Below, one piece after another: positions 27,413 through 36,734 of a DNA stretch of 64,000 nucleotides. Source of the DNA: Pyrinomonadaceae bacterium. Its GTDB lineage: Bacteria > Acidobacteriota > Blastocatellia > Pyrinomonadales > Pyrinomonadaceae. The notes beneath the pieces are model-generated. The model made no database searches, was not told the DNA's origin, and worked only from the letters and a program-made list of their open reading frames with translations. The number at the start of each line of letters is the position of its first letter. Within the stretch, counting starts at the first letter, position 1. Position numbers and translations under genes: made by a program. Location: positions 1-64,000 of the forward strand of contig JABARP010000010.1 of NCBI GenBank assembly GCA_019186825.1, written 5' to 3'.

Positions 27413-28657
27413 ATGGCGACGATCGATCTCAAGTACGGCCGCGGTGTCGTGCCGTTCGACTATGCGGAAGAGCGCTTCGCGGTGCTCTCTGGCGCACGCG
27501 ATGATCCGCCGCTTGATGACCGCGCGATAAATGAAAAGCTTGACCGCCCGATCGGTGCATTGCCATTCGAAGAGGTGATCTCGCCGGGCGAGAGCGTCCT
27601 GATCGTCGTGCCGGATGCAACGCGTTCTTCGGGCAGTGCACAGATCGTGAACCTGCTTGTTCGCCGTTTGATCGCGAATGGGACAATGCCGCACGAGATC
27701 CGGATCATCTTCGCGACCGGTATTCATCGGCCGGTCGAGCGGAGCGAACGCGACGACATCCTCACACCTTTTATCACACAGCGGATCCGAACGATCGACC
27801 ACAAGGCGAGCGGCATCGCAAACCTTGCGATAGTCGGCGAAACGAGCGGCGGCATCAGCGTTAGCTTGAACGGAGCGCTCATCGACAGCGACCATGTGAT
27901 CGCGATCGGTGCCGTTACATTCCACTATTTCGCGGGGTTCACCGGCGGCAGAAAGCTCATCTGCCCGGGCCTTGCGTCGGAGCGTACGATCGAGGCGACG
28001 CATAAGCTCGCGTTTGATTGTGAAACGAGGGCCCGCCGCGAAGGCGTTGGCCCCGGGCTTCTTGCAGGGAACGCCGTTCACGAGGCGTTTCTTGAGGCTG
28101 CAAAATTCATCAAGAACGTCTTCAACATCTCGACGATCGTAAATGATGCGGGTGAGGTCACGGACGTTTTTTGCGGTGATCTTGAGGCGTCGCATCGTGC
28201 GGCATGTGGCGCGGTTGCGGCGAAGTGTACGGTTTCGATCGATACAAAACGCGACGTTGTCATTGCTTCCTGCGGCGGGCGGCCTTACGACATCAACCTC
28301 ATACAGGCGCACAAGGCTCTCGATACTGCGGCACGCGCTTGCACGGATGGCGGCCGGATAATTCTGATCGCGGAATGCGCGGAAGGCTCGGGCCGCGAAG
28401 ATTTTCTCGATTGGTTTGACGCTGAGAATAGCGACGCCTTGGCCGGCAAACTCTGCGATGGCTACCGCGTCAACGGCCAAACCGCGTGGAATTTTCTTTC
28501 TATCTGCGAGCGGTTCGAGGTCGAGATGCTCACGACGCTTGATGACGCTGTTCTGAAAAAAGTCCGAGTCAAAAAAGCCGATCTCAGCAATGTCGCTGGG
28601 ACCGGCTTTATCTTGCCCGATGGGGCGAAGGTGAACGTAAGGGCTATTTCGCCTTAG
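27413..28657 (+). CDS. LarA-family nickel-pincer racemase homologue
   Basis: 414 residues, typical LarA length. LarA enzymes racemise 2-hydroxyacids such as lactate using a lysine-bound nickel-pincer nucleotide. Corresponding residues are visible: PDATRSSG, IFATGIHRPV (catalytic histidine), AVTFHYFAGFTGGRKLICPG (second histidine and the cofactor lysine in GGRK) and IEATHKLAF (nickel-binding histidine). Thus the catalytic set looks intact. Substrate within the family varies, so lactate is not assured. larB, larC and larE, which make the cofactor, are not in the window. The gene starts 4 bases after the zinc transporter stop and overlaps the converging next gene by 14 bases. Confidence 0.88.
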   Translation: MATIDLKYGRGVVPFDYAEERFAVLSGARDDPPLDDRAINEKLDRPIGALPFEEVISPGESVLIVVPDATRSSGSAQIVNLLVRRLIANGTMPHEIRIIFATGIHRPVERSERDDILTPFITQRIRTIDHKASGIANLAIVGETSGGISVSLNGALIDSDHVIAIGAVTFHYFAGFTGGRKLICPGLASERTIEATHKLAFDCETRARREGVGPGLLAGNAVHEAFLEAAKFIKNVFNISTIVNDAGEVTDVFCGDLEASHRAACGAVAAKCTVSIDTKRDVVIASCGGRPYDINLIQAHKALDTAARACTDGGRIILIAECAEGSGREDFLDWFDAENSDALAGKLCDGYRVNGQTAWNFLSICERFEVEMLTTLDDAVLKKVRVKKADLSNVAGTGFILPDGAKVNVRAISP

Positions 28658-29168
28658 ATTTGATCGCGAATGTGCGCGCGATCGAATCGGTTTGATTCTG
28701 AATGGAATTGAGGCTGTCCTTGCGTCCTTCGAACCTGAGGACGTAAACAACGTCGCCGTCACGCAGGAAGTAGAATCTTCCGACCATCGGGCGGCCGCCT
28801 TTTACAAACTCGAAATTGTAAATAACGCCGCGAAGTTTGCCATTAAAATTCTCCTGCTTTCCGGGGGCGTAGCCCATCAGGAACTGTAGCTTTTGGTCCT
28901 CGTCGCGAACGACATCGGCAAGCATTTCGCTTTGAGGAGCCTTGATCTTTCGCACCTCGAACCGGCCAAAGACGCGGTCGCCGTAAACGTATTCGACGTT
29001 TGGGTTAGTTGGAGATGGCGTAACTGTCTTTCGCCATTTCGCATCCGGAAGCACGAAGGTATAGTCAACGTTCGGATCGCTGAAGGTTTCGCTCTGTGCG
29101 GCAGCGGTTGACGAGAGAACCAGTGCGGCGGCAATGAGCATTGCAAGGGAAAGCAGCGTCTTTTTCAT
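28644..29168 (-). CDS. Secreted protein of unknown function
   Basis: 174 residues from the ATG at 29168, chosen because a signal peptide begins there (MKKTLLSLAMLIAAALVLSSTAAAQ). The mature part starts with FSDPNVDYTFVLPDAKWRKT, then VEYVYGDRVFGRFEVRKI, and ends with VYVLRFEGRKDSLNSIQNQTDSIARTF. This resembles small envelope proteins of the PsbP/DUF1795-like kind, but the match is loose. A small perfect hairpin (GAAGT, 4-base loop, ACTTC; 29179-29192) lies just upstream of the start on the transcript. It converges on larA with a 14-base overlap. Confidence 0.75.
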   Translation of the reverse strand: MKKTLLSLAMLIAAALVLSSTAAAQSETFSDPNVDYTFVLPDAKWRKTVTPSPTNPNVEYVYGDRVFGRFEVRKIKAPQSEMLADVVRDEDQKLQFLMGYAPGKQENFNGKLRGVIYNFEFVKGGRPMVGRFYFLRDGDVVYVLRFEGRKDSLNSIQNQTDSIARTFAIKSKAK

Positions 29169-29412
29169 AATATTATTCGAAGTAAAAACTTCATTGAAAC
29201 ACAATTCTAGCCGAAATCGCCCAGGATCGCGTAACGTATTTGATGCGTATTTTACGGCGTGTTGTTGTCCGAACTCGTAAATACAACACCTCTGGCGTGT
29301 CGGCCGGCGACATCCTTTTTCGACCAAATGGCCGTCGGGCGCGTCTTATTCCGCAGAGCAAGCGAACGAAAAAGCTTCGCAGCATTGATTTTGCATTGAT
29401 CTGGAGTTTTGT

Positions 29413-31488
29413 ATGACCCGATATCTTGAGACGGCAAAAAAGTTGACCGTAATTATTGTGATCGCAGCATTTGCGGCCCCGGCATTTGCTCTTTCCGGCG
29501 GCGGAAACGGCGTAAAGGATTCGCTCACCGAGGATCAAAAGGCCCTTCACGTCCTCAATCGGCTTGGGTTCGGCGCACGTCCGGGCGACGTCGAGCGGGT
29601 CAAAGCAATGGGGTTCAAAAAATACATCGAGCAACAGCTCGATCCCGCGTCGATCGATGATTCTGCCGCTGAAGCGAAACTCGACCGATTGGACGTTCCA
29701 AAGCTTTCGACCGAAGAGCTTTTTGCTCAATATCCGAATCCGGGCGCGCTACTGCGTTCGCTTGAAGGCGGCAAGAAAGCACAGCAAGTCGCTCAAAACA
29801 CTCCAGCCGATGGAGCGACCGCAGCAATGCCGGGCGAAAAGGCCGAGGAAGCTGCAGCGGCTGATCGCAAGGAGCGGCAGGAAAAGCTTCGCGAGATCTA
29901 TCGCCAATACAACCTGAAGCCCGCGGGCCAGATCATGCCCGAGATCGTAGCCAACCGCGTGATGCGCGCCGTATATTCCGAACGCCAGCTTCAGGAAGTG
30001 ATGGTCGATTTTTGGCAGAACCACTTCAATGTTTTTGCCGGAAAGGCGGCGGTTCGATGGTTCATCCCGAGCTACGAACGCGACGTTCTAAGGAAGAATG
30101 CTCTCGGCAATTTCAAGGATCTGCTGATCGGAACTGCCGAGTCGCCCGCAATGCTTTTCTATTTGGATAACTTCGAATCGATGTCGCCGAATGCGCAGCT
30201 TGCGATACGTCCGAGGCAGAATCAGCCTAGATTTGAACGCCGCCCGCGTTTCAACGACCGGCGAATGAACGACCGTCTCGACGGCCGCATTTCGCCGATG
30301 CAGCGTGAACGGCAGCTCGAGCGGAACGGCACATATGCGGACCGAGAACTCCGCCAAAACGAAAGGCTGAATGTTCAGAAGAACAAGCAGCCGAAGAAGC
30401 AGCGGAATCGCGGCATCAATGAGAATTACGCACGCGAACTGATGGAGCTGCACACGCTCGGTGTTGACGGCGGCTATACGCAGCAGGACATCATCGAGGT
30501 CGCCAAATGCTTCACGGGTTGGACGATCGCAGACCCACGCGGCTATCGCCAGGCTGCCGCAGCCGAGATCAAAGGTAACGAAGATCAGCGGCTCGCACGG
30601 CTTCAAAGAGCGGTCGGCGTCCCGGACGACGTCAAGAGCGGCCAATTCTATTTCAACCCGAATTGGCACGAGAATGGACCGAAGACCGTACTCGGCCAGA
30701 CGATCAACGAAGGCGGGATGAAGGACGGCCTAAAGGTCCTCGATATCCTCGTCAACAGCGATGCGACGGCAAAATTCATCGCGAAAAAGCTTGCGATCAA
30801 GTTTGTAAGCGATACGCCGAGCGACGCATTGGTCGGCCGTGTCGCAGATGCATTTCACAAGTCTCATGGCGACATTAAGACGACCTTGAGGGCGATCTTT
30901 ACCGACGCGGAATTTTGGGCACCGGCGAATTACCGTTCGAAGATCAAATCGCCGTTTGAGCTTGCGGTCAGCTCGATACGCGCACTCGGCGGCGATACGA
31001 ACGGCGGCCGCGGAATGTATGCGATGCTCCGAAAGCTCGGCGAAGTTCCTTACGGTTATCAGGCGCCGACGGGTTATCCGGACCTAGCAGAAGATTGGGT
31101 GAACACGGGAGCGTTGCTCGAACGGCTAAACTTTGCCGTCGCACTGTCGAGCAATCGCGTTCCGGGAACGCGCGTCGATCTCCGGACATTTGCCGCTCCG
31201 ACCAAGCAGGCGATGCTTGATGCGGCGATAAACAAGATCCTTGACGGCGACATTCGCCCCGCGACGCGTGCGAGCCTCGAAAAGCAGTTGGCTCAGCCGC
31301 TGCCAGAGGTGAAAGCGCCTGAAAATGATCCGGAGGAATCCGCCGACCCTGAGACAGCGAATGATATTGCCGGGCCGCAGGTTCGACGGAAGAACCAGAA
31401 GGCGTTGCTGCTTCCTGCGTCGGGTGATCCTGAGGTCTTTAAGGTAGTAAGTTTGGTGCTTGGTTCACCAGAGTTTCAGAGACAATAG
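29413..31488 (+). CDS. Secreted DUF1800 family protein
   Basis: 691 residues with a signal peptide (cut near residue 26). The DUF1800 pattern is clear: HVLNRLGFGARPGDVERVKAMG.KKYIEQQLDP at the start, MVDFWQNHFNVFAGK in the middle, NENYARELMELHTLGVDGGYTQQDI and GWTI.DPRG later, FYFNPNWHE.GPKTVLG, and VVSLVLGSPEFQRQ at the end. An Arg/Asn/Gln-rich low-complexity stretch of about 75 residues (encoded at about 30205-30415) interrupts it just before the NENYAREL block. Function of DUF1800 is unknown; a DUF1501 partner, often adjacent, is absent. A GGAG Shine-Dalgarno sits 6 bases before the ATG. Confidence 0.9.
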   Translation: MTRYLETAKKLTVIIVIAAFAAPAFALSGGGNGVKDSLTEDQKALHVLNRLGFGARPGDVERVKAMGFKKYIEQQLDPASIDDSAAEAKLDRLDVPKLSTEELFAQYPNPGALLRSLEGGKKAQQVAQNTPADGATAAMPGEKAEEAAAADRKERQEKLREIYRQYNLKPAGQIMPEIVANRVMRAVYSERQLQEVMVDFWQNHFNVFAGKAAVRWFIPSYERDVLRKNALGNFKDLLIGTAESPAMLFYLDNFESMSPNAQLAIRPRQNQPRFERRPRFNDRRMNDRLDGRISPMQRERQLERNGTYADRELRQNERLNVQKNKQPKKQRNRGINENYARELMELHTLGVDGGYTQQDIIEVAKCFTGWTIADPRGYRQAAAAEIKGNEDQRLARLQRAVGVPDDVKSGQFYFNPNWHENGPKTVLGQTINEGGMKDGLKVLDILVNSDATAKFIAKKLAIKFVSDTPSDALVGRVADAFHKSHGDIKTTLRAIFTDAEFWAPANYRSKIKSPFELAVSSIRALGGDTNGGRGMYAMLRKLGEVPYGYQAPTGYPDLAEDWVNTGALLERLNFAVALSSNRVPGTRVDLRTFAAPTKQAMLDAAINKILDGDIRPATRASLEKQLAQPLPEVKAPENDPEESADPETANDIAGPQVRRKNQKALLLPASGDPEVFKVVSLVLGSPEFQRQ

Positions 31489-31507
31489 CGGGACCAGTCT
31501 CTCCTCG

Positions 31508-32611
31508 TTATTGTATCTGTTGATATAGACGCACAAGGCTGCCGACATGTGCGTCAATGCTGAAACTAGCCGCTGCGTGCGATCGCGCTCTTAGAGCGAG
31601 GTCGTCCGCAGCTTTTTTATTGCCGAGCAGATCGGCGACCGCTGCGGCAAGCGCTCGATGATCCTTTACGGGGAAGATCCGCGCGAATTCTCCATTGTCC
31701 GTTGCCTCAAGGTGCGGGCCGATATTTGAGACCGCCATCGGCACGCCCGCAAGCATCGCTTCGGAGACGGCGACCGGCAGCCCTTCGTGAAGCGACGAGA
31801 AGATAAAGACGTCAAGCTCGGAAAGAATGTCCGGCACGTCGGTCCGCCCGCCCACAAAATGTACGCGGTCGGCGATCCCGCGATAACGGACGAATTCCTT
31901 GCACGCGTCGAATTTTCTCTCCGCACCTGGCTCTACTTTCCCTGCAAAAACGCAGTGCACGTCCGCGACCTTGTCGAAAACGTCGCCAAGTGCCTTTACG
32001 ACTGTCAACTGGTCCTTGCGTGCATCGCGATAGAAATTGCCGACCATGCCAACGAGCCGAATTTCCTCAGGAATGCCAAGCTCTTTCTTGATCGACTTAC
32101 CAGTTGGACGCAGCCTTTCCGGATCGGCACCGTTGTAGATGACGTGTGTGTTGGCTCCGAACCGCAAACCTCGTTCTTTGGCAAGCCAATCCTGCAGCCA
32201 GCGGCTTACGACGATATTTGCATCGACACGCGGCAGCAGGAACTTTGCGACGAGACGATTCTTTGCGTCTTGCACAAACCCTTGAAAACTAAGAACCTCG
32301 CGGACGTTTGCCAACCCACGTGCGGCAAGGTGCAGATGCAGTCCATCGACCGATTGATAACCGTGGACGATGTCTATCGAACGCTCGCGAATGATGCGTC
32401 TCAGATCGCCGACGAGCTTTGGGTCGATGGGAAAACGCCGTTCGAGGCGAATGATCTCAATACCCGCGGCCTCGAACTCGGGTTCGAGCGTACCGCCGCG
32501 TGTTGCAAGCGTTATTTCGAGCCCGAAACGCGTCGCGTTCCGGCAAATATCCAGCACCTGCATCTCGGCGCCCCCGCGATCCAATGTATCGAGATATTTT
32601 AAGATCTTCAC
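31508..32611 (-). CDS. Glycosyltransferase family 4
   Basis: 367 residues, GT-B fold. N-terminal motif LDRGGAEMQVLDI, then NVREVLSFQGFVQDAKNRL, IYNGADPERLRP, VGMVGNFYRDARKDQ and VHFVGGRTDVPDILSELDVFIFSSLHEGLPVAVSEAMLAGVPM, which contains the nucleotide-sugar EX7E motif. It adds a sugar from an activated donor; donor and acceptor are unknown. The start is GTG at 32611. It is transcribed divergently from the GT2 and ABC exporter genes, so it probably serves the same polysaccharide. Confidence 0.92.
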   Translation of the reverse strand: MKILKYLDTLDRGGAEMQVLDICRNATRFGLEITLATRGGTLEPEFEAAGIEIIRLERRFPIDPKLVGDLRRIIRERSIDIVHGYQSVDGLHLHLAARGLANVREVLSFQGFVQDAKNRLVAKFLLPRVDANIVVSRWLQDWLAKERGLRFGANTHVIYNGADPERLRPTGKSIKKELGIPEEIRLVGMVGNFYRDARKDQLTVVKALGDVFDKVADVHCVFAGKVEPGAERKFDACKEFVRYRGIADRVHFVGGRTDVPDILSELDVFIFSSLHEGLPVAVSEAMLAGVPMAVSNIGPHLEATDNGEFARIFPVKDHRALAAAVADLLGNKKAADDLALRARSHAAASFSIDAHVGSLVRLYQQIQ

Positions 32612-32694
32612 GTTGATGCTTGCTTCCTGAACCTTCCGAAATAATATGACTTTACGCCCTAAATGTGTTTACATTCTTTTTCGGATCAAGAAGA

Positions 32695-33657
32695 ATGCAA
32701 ACGCATAGTGACAACGCGGTTTTCGTCGCCGTTCCATCATACAATCACGAGCGGTTCGTCGAAGAATGCCTGCGTTCGATCTTTCGTCAGACGCTGCCGC
32801 CGGCAAAGCTGCTTGTCATTGACGATGGTTCGCGCGATGACTCGGTCGCGGTGATCGAAAGGGTGCTGAAAGATGCGCCCTTCTCTGCGGAATTCATCTC
32901 ACGCGAGAACCGGGGCCTTTCCGCAACGCTGAACGAGGCAGTTTCGTATGCGGATCGAAAGTATTTCGCGTATATCGGCTCGGACGACATCTGGCTGCCA
33001 AATTTCCTCGAGGCGCAAGTTCGGCTCCTCGAAGAGCGGGAGAATGCGGCACTCGCCTTTTCGCACGTCTTTGTCATTGACGAGAACGGCGATATTTTTG
33101 ACCGCACCGACAATTGGACCGCGTTCGCCGATGGCAATATGTTGCCGACGCTTATGACGGGCGGGATATTCTCGAGCCCGGGCGTTGTTTATCGCCGCGA
33201 CGTGCTGGGCGAAAAGCCTTGGAACGAAGATTCGAAACTTGAGGACTACGAACTTTATCTACGGCTCGCCGCACAGCACGAATTTGCGAGGAATGAGCAA
33301 GTTCTGGCGGCCTGGCGGCAGCACGGAAGAAACACGAGCGATGATTTTGGTTTGATGGTCGATGAATGGCTGGCCGCACAGGAACGCTCGCGCGGGCTGC
33401 TGCCGTTCTCGGACGAAGAGATCGCCGAATTTCAGACGAAATTACGCTACGCCGCCGCAAGACATTTCAACCGGACGGGCAACCGCAGCCGTGCCGCAAA
33501 GGCGATGTGGGCGAATAGAAAAGGAGCTACATCGCTCGCTGAACAGGCTCTCGATGCTGTTCGCATTGCTGCCCCGCGGCGTTTGTTCAATGCTCAGCGT
33601 GCGCGCCGGCGTGCATCTGCCAGATCGCGATACGGCAATATTCGCGAACTCCTGTAA
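32695..33657 (+). CDS. Glycosyltransferase family 2
   Basis: 320 residues from the ATG at 32695 (an in-frame GTG at 32665 would add ten residues). GT-A fold: VFVAVPSYNHERFVEECLRSIFRQ, LLVIDDGSRDDSV, SRENRGLSATLNEAVSY and the YIGSDDIW metal motif (DxD type). Acceptor-side residues include LEDYELYLRLAAQ. The basic C-terminal tail (RARRRASARSRYG) may touch the membrane. The next gene, the exporter permease, begins 10 bases after the stop, so glycan synthesis and export are probably in one transcript. Confidence 0.92.
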   Translation: MQTHSDNAVFVAVPSYNHERFVEECLRSIFRQTLPPAKLLVIDDGSRDDSVAVIERVLKDAPFSAEFISRENRGLSATLNEAVSYADRKYFAYIGSDDIWLPNFLEAQVRLLEERENAALAFSHVFVIDENGDIFDRTDNWTAFADGNMLPTLMTGGIFSSPGVVYRRDVLGEKPWNEDSKLEDYELYLRLAAQHEFARNEQVLAAWRQHGRNTSDDFGLMVDEWLAAQERSRGLLPFSDEEIAEFQTKLRYAAARHFNRTGNRSRAAKAMWANRKGATSLAEQALDAVRIAAPRRLFNAQRARRRASARSRYGNIRELL

Positions 33658-33667
33658 AATCTACCTG

Positions 33668-34492
33668 ATGGCCGCAACCGACATCACACAGATAACGCCT
33701 GCCGGATCGCGTCTGCGGCTCGGCGCCTTGGAAATTTGGCGTCAGCGCGAACTGCTCTATTTCCTCACGCTTCGCGACATCAAGATCCGCTATAAACAGA
33801 CGCTGATCGGCATCGCGTGGGCTGTCCTGCAGCCTGTTCTGACGACTGTGATCTTTACGGCGATCTTCAGCGGCTGGGCGAGATTTGATACGAACGACAT
33901 CGCGTATCCGCTCTTTGCGATGACGGGATTGACGCTTTGGCTTTTTGTGCAAAACGCCGTCTCGATGGCAAGCAATAGCTTTGTGAACAATACGAATTTG
34001 GTCACGAAAGTTTATTTTCCGCGCCTTATCGTACCGCTTGCGGCTACGCTTGCCGCGCTCTTTGACCTTGTTTTCAGCATCGCTGTGCTTGCGATCCTTA
34101 TGGTCTATTACAAGGCGGTTCCGGACGCTGCGATCTTGCTCGTGCCTGTGTTCGTGGTGCTTGCGGTGTTGCTCGCGGCATCGGTCGGAACGCTACTCTC
34201 GGCATTGAACGTGCGGTTTCGCGATGTGAAATTCGCCGTGCCGTTCTTCCTGCAAGTATGGATGATCGCCTCGCCCGTTTTTTATCCCGCATCGATGATC
34301 CCGGAAAAATGGCGGCTCGTTTTCGCCGTCAATCCGATGACCGGCATTCTCGAAGGCTTCCGCTCGGCGGTTTTCGGCAAACCATTTGACTTGCCGCTGA
34401 TCGGTGTTTCGGTCGTCTCGTTGTTCGTGATCGCCGCAATCTCGCTCGTAGTTTTTAGATCGATGGAGGACGATTTCGCCGACGTTATCTAG
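33668..34492 (+). CDS. wzm: Polysaccharide ABC exporter, permease (Wzm-like)
   Basis: 274 residues with six hydrophobic segments, ABC-2 type. ELLYFLTLRDIKIRYKQTLIGIAWAVLQPVLTTVIFTAIFSGWA is the hallmark opening of Wzm/TagG/KpsM permeases, and NPMTGILEGFRSAVFG near the C-terminus is the other family block. Together with the next gene it would move a lipid-linked glycan across the inner membrane. The ATG at 33668 was chosen from this conserved start; the frame is open further upstream inside the GT2 gene. Confidence 0.93.
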   Translation: MAATDITQITPAGSRLRLGALEIWRQRELLYFLTLRDIKIRYKQTLIGIAWAVLQPVLTTVIFTAIFSGWARFDTNDIAYPLFAMTGLTLWLFVQNAVSMASNSFVNNTNLVTKVYFPRLIVPLAATLAALFDLVFSIAVLAILMVYYKAVPDAAILLVPVFVVLAVLLAASVGTLLSALNVRFRDVKFAVPFFLQVWMIASPVFYPASMIPEKWRLVFAVNPMTGILEGFRSAVFGKPFDLPLIGVSVVSLFVIAAISLVVFRSMEDDFADVI

Positions 34493-34494
34493 AA

Positions 34495-35718
34495 ATGATC
34501 GAAGCACGCGGACTCACGAAAACCTACAAGCTTGGCGCCGGCAAGAGCCATTCGCTCCGCGATGCCGTAACGGGTATATTCACGCGAAAGAATGGAACCC
34601 GCGAAACTCTGACGGCGCTCGATGATGTCTCATTCACGATCGCGGAAGGCGAATCGGTCGGCATCATCGGACGCAACGGTGCGGGGAAGTCAACGTTGCT
34701 GAAGATACTTTCGCGCATTACGCCGCCGACCCGCGGAACTGCGTCGATCGCCGGCCGTGTCGGCTCGCTCCTTGAGGTCGGGACGGGTTTTCACAATGAG
34801 CTCACCGGGCGCGAAAACATATATCTGAATGGCGCGATCCTCGGGATGCGTCGGTCGGAAATAGACGCGCGATTTGATGAGATCGTGGCATTCTCGGAGC
34901 TTGAAAAATTCCTCGATACGCCCGTAAAACATTATTCGAGCGGGATGTATATGCGGCTTGCTTTTTCGGTCGCGGCGCATCTCGAACCCGAGGTACTTAT
35001 CGTTGACGAAGTTCTCGCGGTTGGCGACCTCGCGTTTCAAAAAAAATCTCTCGGCAAGATGAAAGATCTCGGCGAATCCGGCCGAACGGTGCTTTTTGTT
35101 TCGCACGATATGAACTCGATCTCGCGGCTCTGTACGCGGGCGATCTGGCTCAAAGACGGTAAGATCGCTGCGGACGGCCCGGCGGTCGAGACGGTTGCCG
35201 CGTATCTGCATGAGCAGACTCTCACTGGTGCCGAACGCTTTTGGGAGGATGCAGCACCGGCTCCGGGAAACGAAATTGCGCGTATCGTAAGCCTTCGCGT
35301 AGTGAATAAAAACGGCGAAACGCTTGCCTCGCCCGACATCCGCGAGAGCGTTGGGGTTGAGATCGTTTTTGAGGCGCTGGTCGATGACAAGGTGCTGATC
35401 CCGAACCTTCATTTCTTTGACGAAAGAGGTGCATGCATCTTCATCTCGCACGATTGGAACAGCGGCTGGCGTGAGAAACCGAGGCCTGCGGGCAGGCATA
35501 AGGCGACGGCGTGGATACCGGGAAATTTTCTTGCCGAAGGGACGATATCCGTGACCGCGGCGGTTTCGACATACAAACCATTGATGGTGCATTTTATTGC
35601 ACGCGATGCGGTTACGTTCACGGTCGTTGACAGCCTAGAAGGAGATTCTGCACGCGGCGATTACGCGGGGTTGCTGCCGGGTATCGTCCGGCCGATGCTC
35701 GAATGGACGAATGAATAG
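34495..35718 (+). CDS. wzt: Polysaccharide ABC exporter, ATPase with C-terminal glycan-binding domain (Wzt-like)
   Basis: 407 residues. The N-terminal ATPase has Walker A GRNGAGKST, the Wzt-type SLLEVGTGFHNELTGRENIYLNG, signature YSSGMYMRLAFSVA, Walker B VLIVDEVLAVGD and the SHD switch. Residues about 255-400 form an extra beta domain like the Wzt C-terminal domain that reads the end of O-antigen chains, starting IARIVSLRVVNKNGE. A chain-end modification, perhaps by the nearby methyltransferase, could be what it recognises. The start is 2 bases after the permease stop. Confidence 0.93.
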   Translation: MIEARGLTKTYKLGAGKSHSLRDAVTGIFTRKNGTRETLTALDDVSFTIAEGESVGIIGRNGAGKSTLLKILSRITPPTRGTASIAGRVGSLLEVGTGFHNELTGRENIYLNGAILGMRRSEIDARFDEIVAFSELEKFLDTPVKHYSSGMYMRLAFSVAAHLEPEVLIVDEVLAVGDLAFQKKSLGKMKDLGESGRTVLFVSHDMNSISRLCTRAIWLKDGKIAADGPAVETVAAYLHEQTLTGAERFWEDAAPAPGNEIARIVSLRVVNKNGETLASPDIRESVGVEIVFEALVDDKVLIPNLHFFDERGACIFISHDWNSGWREKPRPAGRHKATAWIPGNFLAEGTISVTAAVSTYKPLMVHFIARDAVTFTVVDSLEGDSARGDYAGLLPGIVRPMLEWTNE

Positions 35719-36690
35719 TTACGCTTTCTGAAGGTAGAAACACGCCTGATCACCGCGACGCTCTTTGTTGAGTTCGTGAGCGGCGGCTTCCCATTCGCGG
35801 ATCTTTTCATTTGAGAAGACGGTGCCTTCGCGGCCGTAGTCGTGCGAGCGTGGATCATTTAGCGGAATGTCGCGGCGGTATTGTTCGCTGCCCCAGAATT
35901 GCATCGACGTTGAATCGTACGTAACTTGCGAGACCTTGAAGCCGGCAGATTCCGCGAGTTCGATGAATGTCTTTTCGCGGAAGATAAAAAGGTGCCGCGG
36001 CGGGTCGAGTTGCACCCAGTGCGTGCCATATTCTTCCCACGCGAAAGATGCGACCGGCATCCGTATCAAGGCGGTCCCGCCGGGAGCAAGGAGCCGGTGG
36101 ATGTCGGCGAGTGCGCCTTTCGGGTCGGGAAGATGCTCAAAAACATGATGCAGCATCACGAGGTCATATTCGCCTTCAATATCCGCCAAAGACTGCGGCT
36201 TGATTTGGATACCGCTTGGGGTCGAGATCTCGTGGCAAACAAAGGCATCGGCACCGGATAGGCTGCGAAATCCGAAATAGTGAAGGGTTTCGAGCAGGCG
36301 GCCCGACCCGCAGCCGACATCGAGGATGCGCGAATTCGCCTTGAGCGATATCGGCCGCAGGGATGGCGGATAGTGGTCGGCGACCCAGGGTTTTAAAGCA
36401 AGTACGGTCTTCCCGATCAGGCAGTGTTCGCCGCGAAGGTAGCGGCCCGCGAACCATGCGGCGATCCGACGCGAACGCGTCTCGGCAAGGTCGATATCAT
36501 CGATGCTGCCCATCGAGAGATATTCGGGCGGATAATATGCGCCGAGGTTTGGTACGTTGAGGAGCTGGATCGTCCCGCAGTTATGACATTCGAGATAGGA
36601 GAATTCTTCCCTTTTCCCGAACATCATTTCGCGGGTCTTGATGATACGATTATGCTCTGTGTTCTGACAGATCAGACAGGCTTCTGACAT
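35719..36690 (-). CDS. SAM-dependent methyltransferase with an N-terminal zinc-binding site
   Basis: 323 residues. The N-terminus has two CxxC pairs (cysteines 5 and 8, 35 and 38), a small zinc site common in sugar- and lipid-modifying methyltransferases. The Rossmann core has motif I ILDVGCGSGRLLETL, then DLVMLHHVFEHLPDPKGALADIHRLLAPGG and a late FREKTFIELAESAGF. It lies on the opposite strand, end to end with wzt (the two stop codons abut), within the polysaccharide block. Methylation of a chain end is one possible role; this is inference. Confidence 0.88.
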   Translation of the reverse strand: MSEACLICQNTEHNRIIKTREMMFGKREEFSYLECHNCGTIQLLNVPNLGAYYPPEYLSMGSIDDIDLAETRSRRIAAWFAGRYLRGEHCLIGKTVLALKPWVADHYPPSLRPISLKANSRILDVGCGSGRLLETLHYFGFRSLSGADAFVCHEISTPSGIQIKPQSLADIEGEYDLVMLHHVFEHLPDPKGALADIHRLLAPGGTALIRMPVASFAWEEYGTHWVQLDPPRHLFIFREKTFIELAESAGFKVSQVTYDSTSMQFWGSEQYRRDIPLNDPRSHDYGREGTVFSNEKIREWEAAAHELNKERRGDQACFYLQKA

Positions 36691-36734
36691 CTCGTGTCCC
36701 CGTAGGAAAAGCTTAAGCGAAACGCTCGTAAATA

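Noticed and set aside
24179..28657. A complete tellurite-resistance operon, suggested by terC.
   Set aside because: No terB, terD or terE-like gene is present, and TerC/Alx proteins often occur alone as metal transporters.
27227..28762. A 511-residue open frame on the minus strand across larA.
   Set aside because: It is antisense to a clear LarA homologue with conserved catalytic motifs. Long antisense frames are common in GC-rich DNA, and this one has no recognisable domain.
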